NCBI GenBank assembly: GCA_928722015.1 | Contig: CAKMWI010000011.1 | Coordinates: 186,001 to 250,000, forward strand | Direction: 5' to 3' | Length of the DNA stretch: 64,000 nucleotides | Source: Candidatus Gastranaerophilales bacterium | GTDB lineage: Bacteria > Cyanobacteriota > Vampirovibrionia > Gastranaerophilales > Gastranaerophilaceae | Shown: piece after piece, positions 17,905 through 28,423 of the stretch | Layout: every line of letters starts with the position of its first letter | Position numbering within the stretch: position 1 is the first letter of the stretch | Position numbers and translations under genes: made by a program | The notes under the pieces: generated by a model | Database searches by the model: none | What the model was told of the DNA's origin: nothing | Seen by the model: only the letters and a program-made list of their open reading frames with translations

Positions 17905-20900
17905 ATGAAGATATTCAACATCCAGATATTTAATCCAGAATTCAAAGGACAAAGACAAGATAGAAAAACTATCTCACAACTTAAACAAGAAAATAAATAT
18001 GATTTGAATGTTCCAAATCAAAGAAGAATATCTAATGCCATAGACAATTTATCAAAAATTCCAGGAGAAAAAAATATAGATTTTCTTCTGGACGTTGCTG
18101 ATAATCTTAAATACGGAACCAATATAGATTTAGGTAAAAAACCTTATAATGATTGGAATTCAAAACTAAAAAATGCTGCCAAAAATTCTTATGATATTTC
18201 AGATGAAACAACAAAAGAAAAACTGAAACTAAAAATTGAACAAAGTTTAAATGTTCAAAAGCCATTGACAAATAAAGAAAAAGAATTGTTGCAGGCAAGA
18301 ACAGAACTATTATCAAAAATTGACTTTGAAGCTCTTAACAGCATTCCACAAAGTAATATTAAAAATATCAAAAGAAATTTGGATTACTTTATAATTTCAT
18401 CTGAAGTTTCTATTGCCCAAAAATTATATATTTTAAAACGCCTCAATTATTTTATGAGTCCGGAATATAAAATTAATCCACAATTACAAAATAAAAAATC
18501 TCAAGCTTTGGCAGAAATGGTTAATGATATAGTTGTTAACACTCCGGAATCAAAAGTTCCTAATATCAAGGCTATAGATCAAAAACAACATGGTATATGT
18601 GCTGCAATTTCAATTTGCAGAAAACTTTTAGCCTATGAAGACAAACCTAACTATATCGATATGATTATCTCTGAACTTGATGATAAAGATTATATAGAAG
18701 TTTACGACATAACTAAACTGGGTTCACATACTAAAATACCTATACAAAAATGTGATATTGATTTTAATTACGCATTGGCACAAGGATATAGAATTGTAGA
18801 TACTTCTGCAATGTATTGGATGAATGTTGCGGATACCGCAGGTGCAACAAATGAAGTAATAGGACTTTATAGTCCGTTTGATAGACAAAATTTTGACACA
18901 TTTAATGACATGCACATAAATGCCGATTTAGCACCGGAATTAGTCGATCAACAGGACTATTACAGAGCACTTCTTGTTGCTAAAAATAATTTAACTGCAT
19001 ATAAAAAGTTAATGCTTGAACAAAAATATTTGACAACTCAAAGAAGAACACAAGCAAACAATAACCTTGAAACACTACAAAAATATAATGCTTCACTAAA
19101 GACAATTTTGCATAAAATTACTCCAAATTCTTCAAATGAAGAAATTAGAGCTCTCAGTAACGACCTCCTGAGTTTGTATACCAAAAATGCACAAAAAGCA
19201 GAAACCATTAAAGATTACAAAAAAGATTTCTTATATCTGCCAAATGAAAGCAAAAACGCAAAACTTGAAAAAATTAAAGCATTTTTAAATATCGCAATCC
19301 AAAACGATAAAAATCCTAAATTAATTGAAGAAAATGCTTCAGAAATATTAGAATTAACTGAATTAATACATCAAAACGGCATAGGAAAAACCAAATCAAT
19401 TTCAAATCTTAATAAAGCGCGAAAATTATACGCCGCAGCCGCAGCATATCGAACTCAGACTGTTTTCCAACTTGATATTCCTGAAAAACTTCAAGAACTA
19501 GAAGCAAGTTTTGATATGTCAGATGATGAAACATTAATAATTGAAAACCTGGATACTCTTATTAAAAAATTGCAAAAAAATAAAATAAATCCTGAACTTC
19601 GTCAACAACTTGCTATAAATTTCGAATCCGAAAATACAAATGAAGCACTATTAACCTCTTTAAACGAAAATAAAGAAACAGTAAAATATATTCTCACTGA
19701 TATTATGGATAATTTATACCAATGTTGTTTGTCAGTAAATCGAAAAACAGCTTTGACAAATGAATTAAAAAGTTTGACAACAGAATTGGAAACAGACAAC
19801 AATCCAATATCTATAATAAAACTTGCAGATAAACTTCATGTTAAAGAAAACAAAAAATCAATATTAGAAAAATTAAACTATTATATATCAATTTTAGATT
19901 CTGAAAATTGTACAGAAGAACAATATCTATCTATATATAAACAAATGGGACATACATCACAACTTAAAGATTTCAAAGAAACTTTTGAAAGATTAGGAAT
20001 CTTCCTGTTTGAAGAACCTAATGAAAATATAATTCGCGGCTTTAATGCTCTCAACGGAGGCAATCCGGATGTGCCTATAGATGAAACTTTGAAATATTAT
20101 AATCAAATTGCCCAAAATTTCAATAATATTTCCGGACTTATTAACGGCTACCAGAAAGCTCTTAGAATAACCGATTCAAATAATAATATATTAAATACCA
20201 CAATTCCAAAGGAAATTATTTTGAAAAAACTGGAAAATATGGGCGAAATAATTTCTAACAATGATTTACAAATATTAAATAATAAATTTACAAAAATTGC
20301 AAAAGCTAAAAGTCAAAAAGACAACGGTTCATTCAAGGATAAAGATTTACCTGCTGAATTAACAGCATTAACTCCACAAGAAAAAGATATTTTGAAAAAA
20401 ATTGAACAAAATATTAATGCGTGGTACTCAATTGTCAGCAGAAAACTAAATTATGAATATAAAGATTTAAAAAGTGAACTCAATGAACATCATAGACAAA
20501 TTGGAGTAAAAACCGGCAGACAATATGTACACGCAGATGGTAGTTCCGGATTAAATTCAAGACAAGAAGTAAAAATTATCGAACACATGACTGACCGTCC
20601 GTATTATATTGAATATGACGGAAAACTAGCCGTAAAAAATATTAAAAAATCTCCATATTCAGGAATTTCAAGCACTTCTGTCATGGATAATGATTTTGCT
20701 CCGCATGCTCAATATGTTGTAGATGTAAAACCCGTAAAAATTAAAGTAAATGCTAAAGAGGAAATAAAAGACCTTATTGTCCACGATAATACTTGGGGCG
20801 CTGTCGAACACGACAACACCTGGATTGATGAAAACGGCCTGCTAAGAACCGACTATGAAGCAGGATACGGAGGACAACAAGGATATATAACCGATGAAAA

Positions 20901-23832
20901 CTACAGAAACGGAAAAATAGCAGAAAATATTTTTGAACAAACAGGAATATTCAAATCCGGAAAGAACATCAACTCAAAATTATACAAAAAACTTGATAAA
21001 TACAATGGAGAAGAAGGTTACAAATTCCCTCTATTTACAAATTTTATCGCTCCGGGCAGATATCCTAATTCTATGACTTATATTCAAATGATTCGAGAAA
21101 ATACTTTACTTTCTCCGGCAATTTATCTGGATGATTTAGAAAAATACGCAAATAAAATGAGCAAAAAACAAATTGAAGCAGCTATTCAAAGGGCAGAAAC
21201 CGCAGGCTCTCAAACCAGACAAATTTATCAAAAATATATAAAAAGAATAAATGGAGACAAAATTTTAAATAATGGAATTTCAACGCAAGCAGATTATGAT
21301 AAATTACCTGAAAATGACGAGTTGAAAATTGCATTAGAAAAATTAGCAATTATAAAATCATACTCAAGTATTCCGGATTTAAAACTTTTCTATAAAGCAA
21401 ATTCAATAAAAGATTTACAACTGATGAAACAAACCGTAGAACAAGAAGCCAGAAGGAATTTTGACTACGCATTTGCCAAAAATATAGATATTATAAAATA
21501 TGGAACAGAAAGTGTTAGATATGAAATATACAAAATCTTAGATGATTTTGCAAATAAAAATCATATCAAACTGACACAGACTGATAAATTACGAATTGTT
21601 AATTCCATGAAACAAATCAGTCCTAAAGATTTTGATGGAAACTTAGAACATACTATTAATACAATGATATCAAATCTCATTGTTTCAATGAATAAAAAAA
21701 CACCATCTTTTGAAAATAAAAAAGAAAAAATTGAAGCTTTAGCTAACACCGTAGAAACTATTCTACAAACAAAAATGGGATTCACGTTAGCTGATTTGAA
21801 CAGTTCTTCATTCTCAACAGGAAGACTTGAAAGCATTGCTCAATGGATTGACAAAACTTTCAATCCTGCAACGGATGAAGAATTTGTTCAAATTTTTAAT
21901 AAACTACGCAATATGTCAAAAGATGAATTCGATAAACAATTTAATTCTAAAATATCAGATACTGACTTGGGAATTAAAAATATAACAGGTTATGAACTTT
22001 TGAAACAACTCCGATCTGAAAATGAAAAAACAACAAAATCTTTTATAAATATGATATATTCTCAGGAAAGTTCAAAAGATATAGAACTTAGTAAAACAAC
22101 ACCATCTTATAATTACAATAAGTTTGAACGTGTTTACCATGGCGGTAAATATGTAAAAAATAAACGAAGTTTTGATGACATTTATCTTGATTATTATTAC
22201 TCACTATTAACACTAGGACTTGGCAAGTACTATGAAAGATATAGTCAACAAATATTTGATAACTACAATTTATACTTTGCATATCCAAAAGTAAATCCTG
22301 AATCAGAAGAACAGTTACAAGAGTCAATAGAAAATTTATATAAAAATATCAATGACGATATGGAAGCCATTGCTGCCTTTAAAGCTCAAATAAAATCATT
22401 TGATATTATAAAAAATCTCCAAAAAATTACCCAAAAACTTGATGAACAAAAACCCCTTACAAAAAAGCAACATTCAATAATTACAAAGGAATTAAGAGAA
22501 TTTTGTCAGATAAATGATGGAGACGAAACCATTACCAATATTCTGAATAAAATAAATTATACCATTGAAAATGGTAAAACCGCAGGAGATTTCAAAAATT
22601 TAGTAGAAATGATGTGGAAAGAACTTAGTCCTTATCAAAAAACGACTCACGGGCTGACAATGGAAGAAGCTATTAAAGCAAGCCGTGAATCAATACAAAT
22701 GACTAAAAATGATTTTGTTAAAAATATAATTGAACCAAAATATCAACAAAAAGCTCTTAAAATTTTAAACAAATGGATAGCTGCAAAATCAAAAACAATA
22801 GAATATTCTCAAAAATCAGATAAAAGCATAAAACAAAGCGAAGAAGCAGAACAAATCTATTTAGAATTTTTGAAACTTTTTGAAAAACATAGAATATTCC
22901 AATCTCCAGAAAAAGTATTAAACGAATTTTTGTTAATGTCAGCAAAAGACGCACGACCTCAAAATCTACACGACAGCGGAGATAAAGCTGTAAAAGCTAT
23001 GAAAGATTTTGAATCTCTAAAAACGTCATACAAAAATTCACTCACAGGCTTATTATTTAATGCTAATTTATTAGAGATTCAATACATACTAATGGATTGC
23101 GCTAAAAACGGAAGTCTGAATATTGTAAGAGATTCCTTAAAAAATTCTAAACTACAATTAAAAAACGGAACAGAAGTTCCAATGGATTCAGATATTGCAC
23201 TGAACTTTATGCTTGCACCAATGCTTGCTGATGTTGACCTTGATACTGCAATAATGTTTGTTGAACAATTAGGTTTAACAGAAAAAGTAGTAGAAATGGC
23301 AACAAAAGATTCTTCATTTAAATCAGCATATAAAAGTATAAAAAGAATTCACAGTATATTAGACAGTATCTCTAAACAATCAAAAATAATTGGACAAGAA
23401 TTAAAAAATCTCGAAAATATTGATAATGATCCTAATTATAAGGAACGAATACTTGCATCTAAAGAAAATATTATTAAAAAAACAAGAAACACAAATTATA
23501 GATTAACATCAGAAATATATCAAAAAGCAATTGAGAATGCGATAACACAAATTGAGAACAATCCTGACAGATCAAAATTTGCAATACTTTCAACTAACAT
23601 GGATGCAGCCCTTTCTGCAAGCAAATATGTTGCCCAACAAAATATCGCAAAATATAATGATAACTTAATGAAAATACAAGTGATACACGATCTTGTAACA
23701 CGAATTAAACTTCCTGAAAATTCTCCGGCAGAAGCAATGAGAGAAAAATATATTGAAGAATTTAAAAAAATAGAAGAATATAAAAGTACTTTTAAAACAA
23801 AATATAAAGAAATAAATGTTACAACAGCGTAA
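17905..23832 (+). CDS. Giant 1975-aa protein with possible papain-like cysteine-protease residues
   Basis: I do not recognise the whole protein. It starts with the F-K-G motif at 13-15 that also tags other proteins here. Residues 225-330 look enzymatic: QKQHGICAAISICRK puts a likely nucleophile at C232, preceded by Gln and His. Around 934 a second block has APHAQYVVDVKP (H934) and VHDNTWG (D961, N962), the usual His and Asn/Asp context of C1/C39-type proteases. Between and after them are long charged helices with coiled-coil character up to the C-terminus. No signal peptide is present. GGGGA lies before the ATG. Protease activity is a hypothesis. The size suggests a secreted or surface effector. 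Confidence 0.55.
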   Translation: MKIFNIQIFNPEFKGQRQDRKTISQLKQENKYDLNVPNQRRISNAIDNLSKIPGEKNIDFLLDVADNLKYGTNIDLGKKPYNDWNSKLKNAAKNSYDISDETTKEKLKLKIEQSLNVQKPLTNKEKELLQARTELLSKIDFEALNSIPQSNIKNIKRNLDYFIISSEVSIAQKLYILKRLNYFMSPEYKINPQLQNKKSQALAEMVNDIVVNTPESKVPNIKAIDQKQHGICAAISICRKLLAYEDKPNYIDMIISELDDKDYIEVYDITKLGSHTKIPIQKCDIDFNYALAQGYRIVDTSAMYWMNVADTAGATNEVIGLYSPFDRQNFDTFNDMHINADLAPELVDQQDYYRALLVAKNNLTAYKKLMLEQKYLTTQRRTQANNNLETLQKYNASLKTILHKITPNSSNEEIRALSNDLLSLYTKNAQKAETIKDYKKDFLYLPNESKNAKLEKIKAFLNIAIQNDKNPKLIEENASEILELTELIHQNGIGKTKSISNLNKARKLYAAAAAYRTQTVFQLDIPEKLQELEASFDMSDDETLIIENLDTLIKKLQKNKINPELRQQLAINFESENTNEALLTSLNENKETVKYILTDIMDNLYQCCLSVNRKTALTNELKSLTTELETDNNPISIIKLADKLHVKENKKSILEKLNYYISILDSENCTEEQYLSIYKQMGHTSQLKDFKETFERLGIFLFEEPNENIIRGFNALNGGNPDVPIDETLKYYNQIAQNFNNISGLINGYQKALRITDSNNNILNTTIPKEIILKKLENMGEIISNNDLQILNNKFTKIAKAKSQKDNGSFKDKDLPAELTALTPQEKDILKKIEQNINAWYSIVSRKLNYEYKDLKSELNEHHRQIGVKTGRQYVHADGSSGLNSRQEVKIIEHMTDRPYYIEYDGKLAVKNIKKSPYSGISSTSVMDNDFAPHAQYVVDVKPVKIKVNAKEEIKDLIVHDNTWGAVEHDNTWIDENGLLRTDYEAGYGGQQGYITDENYRNGKIAENIFEQTGIFKSGKNINSKLYKKLDKYNGEEGYKFPLFTNFIAPGRYPNSMTYIQMIRENTLLSPAIYLDDLEKYANKMSKKQIEAAIQRAETAGSQTRQIYQKYIKRINGDKILNNGISTQADYDKLPENDELKIALEKLAIIKSYSSIPDLKLFYKANSIKDLQLMKQTVEQEARRNFDYAFAKNIDIIKYGTESVRYEIYKILDDFANKNHIKLTQTDKLRIVNSMKQISPKDFDGNLEHTINTMISNLIVSMNKKTPSFENKKEKIEALANTVETILQTKMGFTLADLNSSSFSTGRLESIAQWIDKTFNPATDEEFVQIFNKLRNMSKDEFDKQFNSKISDTDLGIKNITGYELLKQLRSENEKTTKSFINMIYSQESSKDIELSKTTPSYNYNKFERVYHGGKYVKNKRSFDDIYLDYYYSLLTLGLGKYYERYSQQIFDNYNLYFAYPKVNPESEEQLQESIENLYKNINDDMEAIAAFKAQIKSFDIIKNLQKITQKLDEQKPLTKKQHSIITKELREFCQINDGDETITNILNKINYTIENGKTAGDFKNLVEMMWKELSPYQKTTHGLTMEEAIKASRESIQMTKNDFVKNIIEPKYQQKALKILNKWIAAKSKTIEYSQKSDKSIKQSEEAEQIYLEFLKLFEKHRIFQSPEKVLNEFLLMSAKDARPQNLHDSGDKAVKAMKDFESLKTSYKNSLTGLLFNANLLEIQYILMDCAKNGSLNIVRDSLKNSKLQLKNGTEVPMDSDIALNFMLAPMLADVDLDTAIMFVEQLGLTEKVVEMATKDSSFKSAYKSIKRIHSILDSISKQSKIIGQELKNLENIDNDPNYKERILASKENIIKKTRNTNYRLTSEIYQKAIENAITQIENNPDRSKFAILSTNMDAALSASKYVAQQNIAKYNDNLMKIQVIHDLVTRIKLPENSPAEAMREKYIEEFKKIEEYKSTFKTKYKEINVTTA

Positions 23833-23843
23833 ATGTAAAATCA

Positions 23844-25100
23844 TTATACCAAATCTTTATGATGAAATTTCTTTATACCCTTAGAATAATCATCTACTAT
23901 ATGCCCGTTACCAATAAGTTTATACTTATAAATAGTTAACCCTTCAAGCCCAACAGGACCACGTGCATGAGTTTTATTCGTAGAAATACCGACTTCTGCT
24001 CCAAACCCATACCGGAAGCCATCTGCAAAACGTGTAGATGTATTAAAATACACCCCGGCAGAATCCACATTGTTCATAAACATTTCAGCATTTTCAACAT
24101 TTGAAGTGATTATACTATCAGTATGACCGGATCCATAAGTATTTATATGTTCAACTGCCTCTTCCAAAGACTCAACAAACTTATAAGATAAAATCTTATC
24201 ACCATATTCAATATCCCAGGATTCAGGATTTGAAACAAGCCGAATTTCCGATAATTGTAAAGATGCTAAAAGCTCATCCTTCTTAATAAAATTTTTATGA
24301 ATAAGCAAAGTTTCTACAGCATTACATGCGCTTGGATATTGAGTTTTTGAATCAATAACAACTTTAGATGCCATATTTATATCAGCAGATTCGTCTACAA
24401 AAATATGACATATACCACTTGCATGTCCTAACACCGGAATTTTTGTATTATCTTTAATATACTTTACAAGATTGTTACCGCCGCGAGGAATTATTAAATT
24501 TATATATTTATCACATTTAAGCATTTTAGCAACATCTTCTCGAGAAAAAAGTTGCTGCACAACATTTTTAGGAAATTCCAAAACAGAATCCAAAGCTGAA
24601 TTTATAACTTCTAAAATCTTTTTATTAGTATTTTTAGACTCTTTTCCACCCTTCAAAATAACTGCATTGGAAGATTTTATTGCCAGAGACGAAATTTGAG
24701 AAATTACATCAGGGCGAGCTTCAAAAATTATTCCTAAAACCCCTATCGGGCAGGAAACTTTATACAAAGTTAATCCTTCGTCAAGTTCACGAACCAAAAG
24801 ATTCTTTCCTACAGGATCATCTAAACAAGCTATATCCCTAACGCCTTGAATCATATCACGCATTTTATTTTCATCAAGTTTTAATCGATTGAAAGTAGAC
24901 TTAGAAATTTCCCCATTTTTGAGCAAAATTTCAGCTTCTTTTAAATCTTTTTCATTTGCTGCAAAAATTTCATCTCTAGCGTCTACAAAAGCATCCGCAA
25001 TTCTATTAAGAGCAAGATTTTTTACTTCCGTTTTCAATTCCGCAATCTTTAAAGAAGCCTGTTTTGCAGCTTTTACAATTTCAATAAAATCTTGTTCCAT
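23844..25100 (-). CDS. proA: Gamma-glutamyl phosphate reductase
   Basis: ProA reduces glutamyl-5-phosphate to glutamate semialdehyde with NADPH, the second step of proline synthesis. It is an aldehyde-dehydrogenase-fold enzyme. The catalytic Cys is C259 in YPSACNAVET, and GVLGIIFEARPDV (120-132) and the C-terminal TNKTHARGPVGLEGL block are typical. The length of 418 aa is normal. GGAG lies 9 nt before the ATG. It follows proB by 15 nt, forming the proBA operon. Confidence 0.97.
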   Translation of the reverse strand: MEQDFIEIVKAAKQASLKIAELKTEVKNLALNRIADAFVDARDEIFAANEKDLKEAEILLKNGEISKSTFNRLKLDENKMRDMIQGVRDIACLDDPVGKNLLVRELDEGLTLYKVSCPIGVLGIIFEARPDVISQISSLAIKSSNAVILKGGKESKNTNKKILEVINSALDSVLEFPKNVVQQLFSREDVAKMLKCDKYINLIIPRGGNNLVKYIKDNTKIPVLGHASGICHIFVDESADINMASKVVIDSKTQYPSACNAVETLLIHKNFIKKDELLASLQLSEIRLVSNPESWDIEYGDKILSYKFVESLEEAVEHINTYGSGHTDSIITSNVENAEMFMNNVDSAGVYFNTSTRFADGFRYGFGAEVGISTNKTHARGPVGLEGLTIYKYKLIGNGHIVDDYSKGIKKFHHKDLV

Positions 25101-25115
25101 AAATTAGTCTCCACA

Positions 25116-26264
25116 TCAAAGAATAGTTATATTATCACGCGTAATAATAGCATCGTAATTTTTAAAACCTAATATATCAACAATATTATCAGAATGGCAT
25201 CCGATAACTTTTTTACAAGCCTCGGAATCATAATTAACAATACCTCTGGCAAATTCATGCTTATTTTCATCTAAAATCGATATCACATCACCTTTTTTAA
25301 ATGTGTTTTTAACCGATACCACGCCTATTGGAAGTAAACTTTTTCCCTCTGAAATTAGTGCAGCTTTTGCACCATCATTAACTACTATTTTTCCTATAAT
25401 ATTAGTTGCATAACCTATCCAACGTTTTTTATCGGATAAACTTTCATTTTGAGGCAAAAACATAGTTCCTAAATCCTCTCCTGCAAAAATTCTTTTAATA
25501 ACAAACGGTTCTTTACCATTTGCAATAAGAACTTTACCTCCGAATCTTGTTACAAGTCTTGCAGCTTTCAATTTAGTTTCCATACCGCCTCGACCGCCTT
25601 CGGAAACCCCGGAAGCCAATGCCATAATATCATCATTAACTTCATCTACAGATTTAATTAATTTTGCTTGTTTATTAACTTTAGGATTATCATCATACAA
25701 GCCATCAATATCAGACAGGATAATCAACAAATCTGCATCTAACTCACTTGCAACAAGAGCAGAAAGTTTATCATTGTCTGAAAAACAAACCTGGAGATCT
25801 TCTTTTACATAACGAAGTGCAACATTCAAAGTTGAAACAGTATCATTTTGATTTATAACAGGGATAACTCCCAGTTCAAGAAGTTTATTCAATGTTGTTC
25901 TTAAACTCAAATATCTTTCACGTACCGAAAAATCATCTTCAGTTAAAAGAATTTGCGCAGCTGTCAATCCATAGGCATCAAAACCATTTTCATAAATAGA
26001 CATAAGTTTGCCTTGTCCAATAGCAGCACATGCTTGCTTTATAGCTGTACCTTGCGTATTTTCAAGCCCCAATCTTTTTTTACCAAAACTTACGGCACCG
26101 GAAGTAATAATAATAACTTCCTTTCCAGATTTTACAAGCGTTGCTACGCTTTCAATAAATGAATAAACTCGGGGCAATGAAACATATCCATCATCATGTC
26201 TTAAAACATTTGTCCCCAGTTTTATAACAATACGTTTTCCTTTAATAAATTCACTTCTATCCAT
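25116..26264 (-). CDS. proB: Glutamate 5-kinase with PUA domain
   Basis: ProB phosphorylates glutamate, the first and feedback-controlled step of proline synthesis. The amino-acid-kinase domain (about 1-260) has IVIKLGTNVL, ITSGAVSFG and GGMETKLKAA. A PUA domain (about 280-370) follows, as in full-length ProB. The protein is 382 aa. The ATG at 26264 has no Shine-Dalgarno; a -10 hexamer ends 6 nt before it, so the mRNA is predicted to be leaderless. It is first in the proBA operon. Confidence 0.97.
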   Translation of the reverse strand: MDRSEFIKGKRIVIKLGTNVLRHDDGYVSLPRVYSFIESVATLVKSGKEVIIITSGAVSFGKKRLGLENTQGTAIKQACAAIGQGKLMSIYENGFDAYGLTAAQILLTEDDFSVRERYLSLRTTLNKLLELGVIPVINQNDTVSTLNVALRYVKEDLQVCFSDNDKLSALVASELDADLLIILSDIDGLYDDNPKVNKQAKLIKSVDEVNDDIMALASGVSEGGRGGMETKLKAARLVTRFGGKVLIANGKEPFVIKRIFAGEDLGTMFLPQNESLSDKKRWIGYATNIIGKIVVNDGAKAALISEGKSLLPIGVVSVKNTFKKGDVISILDENKHEFARGIVNYDSEACKKVIGCHSDNIVDILGFKNYDAIITRDNITIL

Positions 26265-26270
26265 ATATCA

Positions 26271-26279
26271 AGTGTAGCA
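26271..26279 (-). promoter_or_regulatory. Extended -10 of proB, predicted leaderless start
   Basis: On the minus strand TGC-TACACT (hexamer 26276-26271) ends 6 nt before the proB ATG. CTTACA, 18 bp upstream, is a partial -35. A start about 7 nt downstream coincides with the A of the ATG. Confidence 0.5.
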
Positions 26280-26373
26280 CAATGACCAAAAATATGTAAG
26301 AGGGAAAATATTCTTTTTTGAATCATTTACGCTAATATGATAAAATATATAAATATCAAAAGGGAGAAATTTT

Positions 26374-27126
26374 ATGAAAATTGGTATAATTGGTTTGGGA
26401 TTAATAGGCGGTTCGATTTTTAAAGATTTAAAAAAACTTGAATATGAAGTAATTGCGGTATCCAATTCTCAAAAGGGAGAAAATATCTACAAAAATTATG
26501 AAGTTCTAAAAACTTGTAATCTTATATTTGTTTGCTCTGCAATGAATAAAACTCTTGATATTCTGGATAAACTTGAAGAAATTGTCCCGGATGATACAGT
26601 TGTAACTGACATTTGTTCTCTAAAACAATTTGTGTGCCAAAAGAAAAGGTCATACAAATTCGTTCCATCACATCCAATGGCAGGAACAGAAAAACAAGGC
26701 TTTGAAAATTCACTCGAAGGACTATTCAAGGGTGCAAAATGGATTATTACACCCATTTTTGGTCAAGACGAATCCTTAGTCGAAATAATAAATCAACTTG
26801 GCGCAAAACCGGTAATAACAACTCCAGAAAAACATGATGAAGCAGTTGCTCTTATATCACACATGCCAATGGTAATTTCACAAGCATTATTCAAAACCGC
26901 AAGTGAAAATGAATTAGCGCTAGAAATTGCAGCATCGGGCTTTAGAGATATGACAAGACTTGCTATGTCAAACACCGAAATGGCAAATGACATGGTGTTA
27001 ATGAATGCTGATAATATTCAAATGAGTATTTTAAAACTATATAAATCGATTGGCGATTTAACTAATTCTAATTATCTTGAACAGATAAATGAAATTAAAT
27101 CAAATCGCCAATCGATGTTTTTATAA
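26374..27126 (+). CDS. tyrA: Prephenate/arogenate dehydrogenase (TyrA family)
   Basis: The enzyme oxidatively decarboxylates prephenate or arogenate on the way to tyrosine. The N-terminal Rossmann motif GIIGLGLIGGS (4-14) binds NAD(P). SHPMAGTEKQGFENS near 95-110 is the conserved substrate-site block. The helical dimerisation domain follows with ALISHMPMVISQALF. At 250 aa it is a compact form without an ACT domain, like cyanobacterial arogenate dehydrogenases; substrate preference cannot be told from sequence. GGGAG precedes the ATG. Confidence 0.85.
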   Translation: MKIGIIGLGLIGGSIFKDLKKLEYEVIAVSNSQKGENIYKNYEVLKTCNLIFVCSAMNKTLDILDKLEEIVPDDTVVTDICSLKQFVCQKKRSYKFVPSHPMAGTEKQGFENSLEGLFKGAKWIITPIFGQDESLVEIINQLGAKPVITTPEKHDEAVALISHMPMVISQALFKTASENELALEIAASGFRDMTRLAMSNTEMANDMVLMNADNIQMSILKLYKSIGDLTNSNYLEQINEIKSNRQSMFL

Positions 27127-27163
27127 AATTTGGAATTATATTGATGGTTTAAAGAATAATTTA

Positions 27164-28300
27164 CTAGACAGTAATGCCCATTTTTTCAAGTACCTCAGCT
27201 TCTTCTTTTGCCATTTGAGCGGCTTCAGCTTCAGCTTTAGCAAATATTTCATTTGTTGTTGGAACTTTTGCTTTTGGAGCAGTTGGAGTTGGTTGAGCAT
27301 TATATTCAGCCCATGCCTGCTCAACTTGAGCAGCTTTCTCTTTAGGAGTAATTACAGGTGCCGGTGCTGGAGCCGGTGCAGGTTTTACTGCAGGTTTTGG
27401 AGCCGGAGCTTTACCTTGTAATACTTCTAATTGAGCTGTTAATTTTGCTTTTTCTGCCTCTGCAGGTTTAGCCCATCTTTTCATACCAGGAGCAGAATTT
27501 TTCGCAATAATTTCATCCTGTTTTGCAATTTGAGCTTGTAAATCTGCAATTTGTTGAGCTTTTGACACTTCAACCTTTGGAGCCGGTGCAGGTTTTGGAG
27601 TTTGAGGTTTTGTTTGTTCTAAAACAATACGTCCATTAGAAGCTTTTTTACGCTTAATACCTTTAGCCTCCATTATATCTGCAAGTGTATTAGTTGCGGC
27701 TTTATTATTTTTTTCAATCAATACAAGTTCTTCAGCGGTTGCAGGTGTACCAAGAGATTTTTGGAAGTTATCCAAATCCTTTGTTGTAAATGCTTCAGCT
27801 TCTTCACGTAATTTTGTAGCTTCAATAATTTGTTTTTTATTACGTCTTACTTTATGAATAGCGTCTTTACCACCATTATTTTTCATTTTAACTTTTTTAT
27901 TTGGCATATCAACATGCTCTGCAACAACTTGCTTTCTTGGTTTTACTTTTACCTTTTTAGTTTTTGTAACTTGAGCTGCTGTTTCTTCTGCTGCTGAAGT
28001 AGCAACAGTTGTTTTGTTTCCTGCAACTTTAGAACTGCCTTTAAATAAATCTTTCAATTTTTGTAATAGATTTTTACCCATACTGGTTTTCTTTAAAAAT
28101 ACATAAGCACCTGCGGCAACAACAACCGCACCTATTGCTTTTAATATATTTGCCTTCCTTTTAGCAGCTTTTTCTTCTGCCTGCGGGTCAATCAACCCCG
28201 GTTGAAAATCTTCAGAACCACGATATTCGCTTCTTTTTCCGGAGAAAGTAGTTGATTGAGGATAATAACCATAATTACCAATCCTATTCACTTCTACCAT
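27164..28300 (-). CDS. Ala/Pro/Lys-rich single-pass membrane protein with N-terminal TFSG tag
   Basis: This 378-aa hypothetical has T-F-S-G-K at residues 18-22, a single membrane helix at 52-69 (AIGAVVVAAGAYVFL) and a long basic, low-complexity tail. The tail is rich in Lys up to about 150 and contains repeated Ala-Pro-Lys runs between 240 and 350, a composition reminiscent of TonB-type or periplasm-spanning linkers. It ends in an acidic helix. AAGGAA precedes the ATG. I assign no function. The antisense frame is an artefact of the Ala/Pro-rich codons. Confidence 0.65.
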   Translation of the reverse strand: MVEVNRIGNYGYYPQSTTFSGKRSEYRGSEDFQPGLIDPQAEEKAAKRKANILKAIGAVVVAAGAYVFLKKTSMGKNLLQKLKDLFKGSSKVAGNKTTVATSAAEETAAQVTKTKKVKVKPRKQVVAEHVDMPNKKVKMKNNGGKDAIHKVRRNKKQIIEATKLREEAEAFTTKDLDNFQKSLGTPATAEELVLIEKNNKAATNTLADIMEAKGIKRKKASNGRIVLEQTKPQTPKPAPAPKVEVSKAQQIADLQAQIAKQDEIIAKNSAPGMKRWAKPAEAEKAKLTAQLEVLQGKAPAPKPAVKPAPAPAPAPVITPKEKAAQVEQAWAEYNAQPTPTAPKAKVPTTNEIFAKAEAEAAQMAKEEAEVLEKMGITV

Positions 28301-28423
28301 AAATATAATTCCTTTCTGCCATTTTCTTTTAACCTACAAAATTATAAAGGTATAAAAAAATAAAAAATTGACATGTTTTTTAATATATGCTTAATATTCC
28401 GTAATATAAGTTAATTACAATAT

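Noticed and set aside
27089..27421. 110-codon frame antisense to the Ala/Pro-rich gene
   Set aside because: It is Phe/Ser/Cys-rich, the expected mirror of Ala/Pro/Lys codons, and starts inside tyrA.
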